A DNA stretch of 64,000 nt from Arthrobotrys musiformis (lineage: Eukaryota; Ascomycota; Orbiliomycetes; Orbiliales; Orbiliaceae), in NCBI GenBank assembly GCA_036971715.1, contig JAVHJL010000002.1:2388501-2452500 (forward strand), written 5' to 3'. Position 1 is the first letter of the stretch. Each line of letters begins with the position of its first letter. Position numbers and translations under genes: made by a program. Below the pieces are notes generated by a model. It saw only the letters and a list, made by a program, of their open reading frames with translations, did not search any database and had not been told where the DNA came from. Shown one piece after another: positions 58,668 to 64,000 of this stretch.

Positions 58668-59213
58668 ATGGGCCGCCGCATCAGCCGCCTGCTCGCCTTC
58701 AAGCCCAAGAAGATCTCAATCTCCATCTCCCTCCCGCTGCCCACGCTATCCCTCACAAAAACCCGGGCGCTCTCAATCTCCCTGCCGCAGCTGGACGAAC
58801 TCTACCACCCCCACCGCCGCGATCTGACGAATACCTCACAAATCTCAATCCACGGGTACCTCCTCCCCGCGCGTCTGCTCTCGGAACCGAACACGGCCCG
58901 GTTCCTCGACACCCTCCCCATCGGCGAGTTCAAGCGTCTGGGGAGGTTAGTCATCACCGCCAGCGTGGGGCGTCTGAGCCACCTCTCGCTCCTACCCGAC
59001 AGCGATCATTTGATAATTGTGGCGGTCACGAAGTTGAGGTTGGAAAGGGGCGGGGTTGGGGTGAAGATGGATAACGAATTGAGGTTGCGGCTTATATACT
59101 GCCTGGTGAACCGGTACGGGCCTTACTTTCGGTGCCTGGAGATGTTATACCCCGGCGAGCTGGAGGCTCTGGTTGGGAGCTCGCATCGGTGCCATCCGCT
59201 GGCTGTTTTGTAG
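58668..59213 (+). CDS. Uncharacterised 181-residue protein
   Basis: The true ATG is at 58668 (ACAATGGGC); upstream codons in the frame have no ATG. The protein starts MGRRISRLLAFKPKKISISI, is basic, and continues with Leu-rich, Ser-rich segments (SLPQLDELYHPHRRD), then RLVITASVGRLSHLSLL and LRLRLIYCLVNRYGPYF. No family, signal peptide or clear TM segment recognised. Coding support comes from complex composition and the C-rich to G-rich codon switch at about 59010, as in neighbouring known genes. It could be a lineage-specific protein. Confidence 0.65.
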   Translation: MGRRISRLLAFKPKKISISISLPLPTLSLTKTRALSISLPQLDELYHPHRRDLTNTSQISIHGYLLPARLLSEPNTARFLDTLPIGEFKRLGRLVITASVGRLSHLSLLPDSDHLIIVAVTKLRLERGGVGVKMDNELRLRLIYCLVNRYGPYFRCLEMLYPGELEALVGSSHRCHPLAVL

Positions 59214-59357
59214 TTTCCTTTTGTTTCATTTAATGTGGTATGAAATGTATGAATTCATGACGAGGTTTTATGTTTTTTATGTATGATGCCTGTAGATACT
59301 TCTTATAGCTTATGCTGCCTGTATGTAATTTATAGTTTGCACTTTATAAAAACCCGC

Positions 59358-59364
59358 ACGCGAC
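59358..59364. promoter_or_regulatory. MCB-like ACGCGAC element upstream of RPA3
   Basis: It lies 178 bp before the ATG and is the reverse complement of GTCGCGT at 59396 and in the RNR2 promoter. Confidence 0.4.
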
Positions 59365-59395
59365 GCCGTTTTACGGCAACCGAGCAGCTTCCCCC

Positions 59396-59403
59396 GTCGC
59401 GTC
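59396..59403. promoter_or_regulatory. MCB-like GTCGCGTC element upstream of RPA3
   Basis: The same octamer as at 17029-17036 before RNR2, here 139 bp before the RPA3 ATG. Confidence 0.4.
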
Positions 59404-59541
59404 CTCCCAGCTAAAACTAGCTTCCCTTCAAAACCTCCAAAGCTCCCCACCGCCACCACCAATATCCAATATCTCCAACCCTCAACTTCAACCTCAAAGA
59501 CCAAATATAAAAATTTAAAAAAAATAGTATAGTAAAAAATA

Positions 59542-59978
59542 ATGTCCGACCAAACCCCCCGCATAAACGCCAGCTACCTCTCAAACTTCACCAACCAAAC
59601 AGTCCGCATCGCCGGCACCGTCGTCCAAATCCACGGCTCGACCGCCACCATCGACGCCCAGGGCACCGTAGCCATCCACCTCGACGCCGTACGTTCCCCC
59701 CATACACCTTACTATAACCCATACTAATATATATACACATAGGACACCAACGTCAAAATCCCCGGCCACGTCGTCGAGATCATTGGAAAAGTAAACCCAG
59801 ACCATTCGGTCAAGGAATTCGTCTCCTCGGACTTCGGAGCCTATGCTGGTACACCCCCCACCCATTATACTCTACCTTCTAAAAATACTAATAGATACAA
59901 TAAATAGACCTAGCAGCAATCGAAGCCGTCGTCCAAGCTACGCATACATACAGAGAACTCTTCTACGATCCCAAATAA
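59542..59978 (+). CDS. RFA3: Replication protein A subunit 3 (RPA14)
   Basis: Three exons (59542-59688, 59743-59848 and 59908-59978) encode 107 residues, the usual small size. A single OB fold is visible: TVRIAGTVVQIHGSTATIDA forms the first strands, VKIPGHVVEIIGKVN the middle, and the C-terminal helix (AAIEAVVQATHTYRELFYDP) is the trimerisation helix. With RPA1 and RPA2 it forms the single-stranded DNA binding complex used in replication, repair and checkpoint signalling in the nucleus. Introns are 54 and 59 bp. The gene is too finely split to appear as one open frame. CGCG promoter elements fit S-phase expression. Confidence 0.88.
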
Positions 59979-60816
59979 ACTTCCATCATGTAAACCAATC
60001 AGCCTCGTTTCGTTTATACCATCAGCGGCAGGAAAGCATAGAAGGAAAAAAACGTGGATACCATGCTTTTATCAGATATCTTTTAATTCATTATTTTTTT
60101 CCTCTTTCTCAACCCTTCCTATCGAAGAGTTAGACTAGACTAAGTAATGTAAAAGCAAGGTCAGAGATCTACTTTCTCCACCTTTTTTCAAAACGAAAAA
60201 ACAAAAAGGAAGTAATAATATACATTTGCAAATAAACACCGTCCGACTGCACTCATAATGCGAGTCCCTCTCGTAGTTTTCCAAACAAAAACCACCATTA
60301 GAAAAAGTTCAAAAAAGAAAAAAAAAAGACAATATGGGTAATATATCCTTTGATAGGACCATACACCCCGCTATGGTACATGATTCTTGCGTAATAGTAA
60401 AAGAACAATAAAGAAGAAGAGAGTAATGTCTATGCATGCGTGAATGCGTCAGAATAAATAAAAAAAAAAAGGAATAGAGAAAAAAAGGCAATACACGCTT
60501 TTATTTAATACATGAGAAAAGAAGAAAAAAAAGTAGTAAAAAAGGGGGGTATTCGCGGATACATGATCAATCACAGGCTTTGACACGAATCTGATCATAA
60601 AAGAACCCACCATCGTAAACGCCGTGATAATTAAGGTTAAAAAAAAAAGAAGAAAATATTATTCAAAAGAGCTTCCATACCATGCAATGAAATGCAACGT
60701 GGAGCTAATAGAGGTAACTTGGGGGCCAAAAAAACTCTCCAGCTAGCTCACTTTAAAGTAAAATGTGGAAGAAATCACGTAGAAAATAGGTTCAAAGGAA
60801 GCGGGAGGGGATGTGA
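59979..60816. other. Convergent spacer RPA3 / Ams2-like gene
   Basis: 838 bp, A/T-rich with A runs. It should hold both 3' UTRs. No gene seen. Confidence 0.6.
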
Positions 60817-63800
60817 TTACTTCCCCTCACTGGACGAACTATCGTCTTCCGATGACTCCTTCTTCTCGCTAGCAATGACCGCAGCAGCTTCGGTCGTGCA
60901 CCCCAAAGCTGCATTAGCACTCGCAATAGCCGCAACCTTAGCAGCAGCCCCACTAGGGACTAAATCCGAAAAGTCGACAACGAGCGCATCTCCAAAGTCG
61001 AAATTCAAATCGATGGCTTCGACATCAACCTTCTCGGTGACTTCTTTATCGGTTGCCCCCTCTCCGACATCCAACGTGTATGTCGTCGCGTTTCCGGGGC
61101 TGGTAGGCAAGACGTCGCTGAAAAGGCTGGAGCTGATCCCGTCAGCCAGCGACACGGGTTCTTCGTCGTAAAGGTTGAACATTGCCGGAGGACTACTCGG
61201 CATAGCATTCCCTTCTGATGTCAACCCCATTTCCTGCTCTACCGCCTGCATGTTGATTTCCGAAAAGAAGGTATCGTCATTGTCGTCATCCACCCCGTTG
61301 ACAGGCGTGGGCGATGTAACCCTCATCGATTCCTCGGCTTTATTCCACTCGTTGAGGAACTCGAGCATAATCTCGCCGGTGGCCGGGCTGACCGTATTCA
61401 TATTCATATTCATCAAGAGTTTGCTGGTAGTCGGCGTCGGGTGTCCGCTAATGAGCTTACCAGAAGGCGTCGCGACTCCTAACATCCCAGATTTCCAGAA
61501 CGACGGACTATCAACGTTGATACTCGCAAGCAGCGGCGTCAGCCTGATCGGTGTCTTAAACTCAGGGATGGCTGGCGTCATCTGGTTGGCAGGCGTTCGT
61601 GGTCTTGGTGTTGACTCATCATCATCCGGGCTCTGATCTTCCGCGTCTTCGGACCCCTCGTTAGGCGTTTCCAGTATTTCCGTATCCGCATTCGCCTGCA
61701 TCAATGTCCTCTCGAGCTCCCGTTCCCAGTCAAGTTCCATAACAGCGGTATCGACCGGAGGTGGATTGTTCTCCTTCTCCATCTCAGGACTGCCGATAGG
61801 TTCTTCAGGCGATATCGGCGACATAGACTCAGCTTTGGGATCCTGCGTCTCACTCCCAGCTTCTGTTCCAGGGGTTGGCGCTCCATCTAGCCCCGTATGT
61901 GACTTCTTAGCCTCGGGAAAGAGTTTCCTCCGCGTTTTCTGATCGGGGCTGAGTAAGCTGATCGGTTCCGAAATCGTTCCGAGCCCGCAGGGACTCGACT
62001 GGATCCTTCTCAGGTTCTTATTGACAGCTTGGTCCCATTCATCATCCTTATTTGGCCCGGCGGGGCTCGTAGCCCTATGACCGCCGATACTCCGGGTCGG
62101 TGGTGAAGACGGACACGGCTGATGATGTGTTACAACCGCATTCGACACAATCAAAGATCCTTCCGGTGCCAAGCAGACCCTTTTTTTCTGCTTCTTCTTC
62201 TTCGGCTTCGGGGGTTTATCCTCCCCTTCCTTCTTATCCCAATACTGATCAGGTCGCATGGTTCCATGATTATGATGCCAAAGTCCGCAGGGATTGCACA
62301 AAGTCACTTCTCTTTCGACCTCGCCGCCGGACTCGGGATCCGTCAGGACCACCTTCGCCTTCCTCCATGTTGGTGTTTCTATGGCTCCGCAGTGCATACA
62401 ATACGTCGGCATCTCCCCGGCAGCAATCTTCTCAAGCATTTGTCGCTCAATTCGCGCACGGACTAGAGCAGTAGTCGAGCCTCGTTTCGCGGGAGCAGCA
62501 TCATTATCAGATCCAGCATCGCTAGCCCTCCTCTTTCTCGAATTCTCATTCTCCTTCGGCATGGGGGTCGGGAGGATTAATCCCGAAGGTAGGTTCGTGG
62601 TGGGTACAGCTAGCATCGGTACCGATGAAGATTTCTTCGATTTGGGTTTATTCTCCGGTTTCTGCTCGACGGGGGAGGTTGGGATCGGTGCATCTGATGG
62701 CAAGGGATCTGTCTTTACCCCGGACTTCTTCTCCTTCGGTTTTTTCGATGTGTCAGTTTTGAGGTCGGGGTTTTTTGGTGGGCGACCCCGCTTCCTGGGC
62801 AAAACGACTTGTGACGTCGAAGACGTCGACTCATCAGTTTCCTTGGGGGAGTCCTTGGGCGAATCCTTGGGCGACTCTGCCTTCTCAGATGGAGACTCCT
62901 TATCTTCCTGCTTCTCAGATGGCTTGACGGTAGGGAACAAAAGCCCACCACCACCAGAGGGCAGGGCAAGCTCATCCTCCGAAGCCTCGATGGCTTCCTG
63001 GAGGGAGAAGCTCGATTGGCGCGGCTGACTGGGGAAGAAGCCCTTGCTAGGCTGGCGGGGTAGAACTGGTGAGGTATCCAAGGGTGGTGATGCCTCATCG
63101 TTCTCCGCGGCTTCAGAGTGAGAAGGTGGCGGCGATGACCCAATGAAGAGAGAGTCTATCTCACTATCACGTGGTGAATCTGCAACCTCCGTGTCAGCAT
63201 CGTTATAACCGTCTTGTGTCATTTCGACATCTCTATCTTCGTTAAGTGGTGACATAGTATTAAGTCGTGTAGTCATATCGCCAGCTTCAGAGACAACTGC
63301 GATTAAAGTAGCCGGTGAGGGGGCGGCAGATGATGGAGGTGGCAGGGGTGTTGCTTGAGACAAGGAAGGATGAGGCGAACCAGCATTCGAGTCTGGAGGC
63401 AACGTGTTAAGTGTGGAGGTGTGATTAAGGTTAGAAGCAGAAACAGAAGTTAGACTAGGAGAGGGCGCAACCGAGGAGGGGGTGGGCGCCTGTTTTATAG
63501 TAGTCCCTGGCGCGGCATCAGTTGCAGCTGGATCCTGCGGAAGCCCCTCCCGAGACGAGGGTTGGACGTCAGTGTTTGACTTTTTGGGGTCTGTTAGCCT
63601 GGGGCGCCCCCTGGGCTTGCCTGTGGGTTTCTTAGTGGAGACTCGGCGCTTCTTCGCTGCAGGTTGGGTGGGGTCGGCATTAGGCTCGGCCTTTTGCTGT
63701 TCCTCGCTGCCAATGGCTGGCGCAGGGGTTTCTACAGCTTGCTGAGCCTGTGATGAAGGCGCCGGTGATGGCCCCCCATCAGCAATTGAGGGTGCAGTTG

Positions 63801-63999
63801 GAGCTCCACCTTCTGGCATGTCGGGTAGCTGGGTACTCTGAAGCTGGGTATTCGCCGGACTGGGTGCCTGGGTGCCATGGGATTGCTGAAGAGGTGCCGG
63901 CGGTTGGCTTTGGAAAGGTGGCTGAAGGTTCTGAGGGTAATGTTGGGGGTACCCTTGGGGGGGTTGGTTCATATGACCGGGTGGGGGTGGCTGGTACTG
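60817..63999 (-). CDS. Ams2-like GATA-type zinc-finger protein with AT-hooks (5' end outside window)
   Basis: The frame runs without a break from the TAA at 60817 to the right edge. There is an ATG at 63972, but the frame is open upstream, with QYQPPPPGH in the same Pro/Gln-rich style, so the start may lie outside. Numbered from that ATG, an AT-hook lies at about 118-127 (GKPRGRPRL) and a second at about 390-400 (PRKRGRPPK). The GATA-type finger is at about 525-562, CMHCGAIETPTWRKA then CNPCGLWHH, with 30 residues between the Cys pairs instead of 17-18. Basic KPKKKKQKKR follows. Fission yeast Ams2 activates histone genes in S phase and supports CENP-A loading; equivalence is inferred. The rest is Ser/Pro/Glu-rich and probably disordered. 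Confidence 0.82.
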   Translation of the reverse strand, partial: QYQPPPPGHMNQPPQGYPQHYPQNLQPPFQSQPPAPLQQSHGTQAPSPANTQLQSTQLPDMPEGGAPTAPSIADGGPSPAPSSQAQQAVETPAPAIGSEEQQKAEPNADPTQPAAKKRRVSTKKPTGKPRGRPRLTDPKKSNTDVQPSSREGLPQDPAATDAAPGTTIKQAPTPSSVAPSPSLTSVSASNLNHTSTLNTLPPDSNAGSPHPSLSQATPLPPPSSAAPSPATLIAVVSEAGDMTTRLNTMSPLNEDRDVEMTQDGYNDADTEVADSPRDSEIDSLFIGSSPPPSHSEAAENDEASPPLDTSPVLPRQPSKGFFPSQPRQSSFSLQEAIEASEDELALPSGGGGLLFPTVKPSEKQEDKESPSEKAESPKDSPKDSPKETDESTSSTSQVVLPRKRGRPPKNPDLKTDTSKKPKEKKSGVKTDPLPSDAPIPTSPVEQKPENKPKSKKSSSVPMLAVPTTNLPSGLILPTPMPKENENSRKRRASDAGSDNDAAPAKRGSTTALVRARIERQMLEKIAAGEMPTYCMHCGAIETPTWRKAKVVLTDPESGGEVEREVTLCNPCGLWHHNHGTMRPDQYWDKKEGEDKPPKPKKKKQKKRVCLAPEGSLIVSNAVVTHHQPCPSSPPTRSIGGHRATSPAGPNKDDEWDQAVNKNLRRIQSSPCGLGTISEPISLLSPDQKTRRKLFPEAKKSHTGLDGAPTPGTEAGSETQDPKAESMSPISPEEPIGSPEMEKENNPPPVDTAVMELDWERELERTLMQANADTEILETPNEGSEDAEDQSPDDDESTPRPRTPANQMTPAIPEFKTPIRLTPLLASINVDSPSFWKSGMLGVATPSGKLISGHPTPTTSKLLMNMNMNTVSPATGEIMLEFLNEWNKAEESMRVTSPTPVNGVDDDNDDTFFSEINMQAVEQEMGLTSEGNAMPSSPPAMFNLYDEEPVSLADGISSSLFSDVLPTSPGNATTYTLDVGEGATDKEVTEKVDVEAIDLNFDFGDALVVDFSDLVPSGAAAKVAAIASANAALGCTTEAAAVIASEKKESSEDDSSSSEGK

Positions 64000-64000
64000 G

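Larger units (their letters stand above)
59214..59541. other. Spacer with the RPA3 promoter
   Basis: 328 bp with no gene. It holds two CGCG-core elements near RPA3, and C/T-rich leader sequence. Confidence 0.5.

Noticed and set aside
1..64000. Search for transposons, CRISPR arrays, prophage or secondary-metabolite clusters
   Set aside because: No transposase, reverse transcriptase, long terminal repeats, regular repeat-spacer pattern or biosynthetic core gene seen.

Overview
The window is nuclear DNA of a filamentous ascomycete (Pezizomycotina). The evidence is short spliceosomal introns (about 50-170 bp, GT..AG, often with a CTAAC/CTAAT-like branch site), lone genes on both strands, and a fungal protein set: AtfA-type bZIP, MUB1/SamB MYND protein, DNF3 flippase, Ams2-like GATA factor and fungal SRP9. 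The long AT- and pyrimidine-rich spacers would suit an early-diverging class such as Orbiliomycetes or Pezizomycetes, but I cannot prove the placement. I see no rRNA, tRNA, CRISPR array, transposon or secondary-metabolite cluster.

Layout. 0-4 kb: the 3' end of an unidentified gene and an AtfA/Atf1 bZIP factor (-). 10-18.6 kb: mitochondrial EF-Tu, a GTPBP1-type GTPase and the ribonucleotide reductase small subunit, all (+). 19.3-27 kb: SRP9 (-) divergent from a DUF1308 protein (+), then a PTM1/TMEM87-type seven-TM protein (-) divergent from the GEP4 phosphatase (+). 28.8-41 kb: a homeodomain regulator (-) and a DNF3-type P4-ATPase (-). 48-54 kb: MUB1/SamB, TFIIE-beta and an orphan protein, all (+). 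54-60 kb: a dense run of uL4m (-), mL38 (+), IMP1 (-), a second orphan (+) and RPA3 (+). 60.8-64 kb: an Ams2-like GATA/AT-hook protein (-) that runs off the right edge.

The genes are mostly housekeeping functions: mitochondrial translation and protein maturation (TUF1, uL4m, mL38, IMP1), cardiolipin and lipid asymmetry (GEP4, DNF3), DNA replication (RNR2, RPA3), secretory pathway (SRP9, PTM1) and transcription (AtfA, homeodomain factor, TFIIE-beta, Ams2-like). uL4m and mL38 share one 361-bp divergent promoter. RNR2 and RPA3 share MCB-like CGCG motifs. Three gene-poor spans of 5.4-7.3 kb lie upstream of the three regulators AtfA, homeodomain factor and MUB1.

I found no clear new multi-gene system. 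The observations that most deserve a second look are: a strong within-exon switch on the coding strand from C-rich to G-rich in many genes; an unlisted small gene at 35145-35344 whose frame breaks at a G7T7 run; an SRP9 frame conflict at a C6 run or an alternative acceptor; and the long-loop zinc finger of the Ams2-like protein. Exon limits were worked out by hand from reading frame and splice sites.
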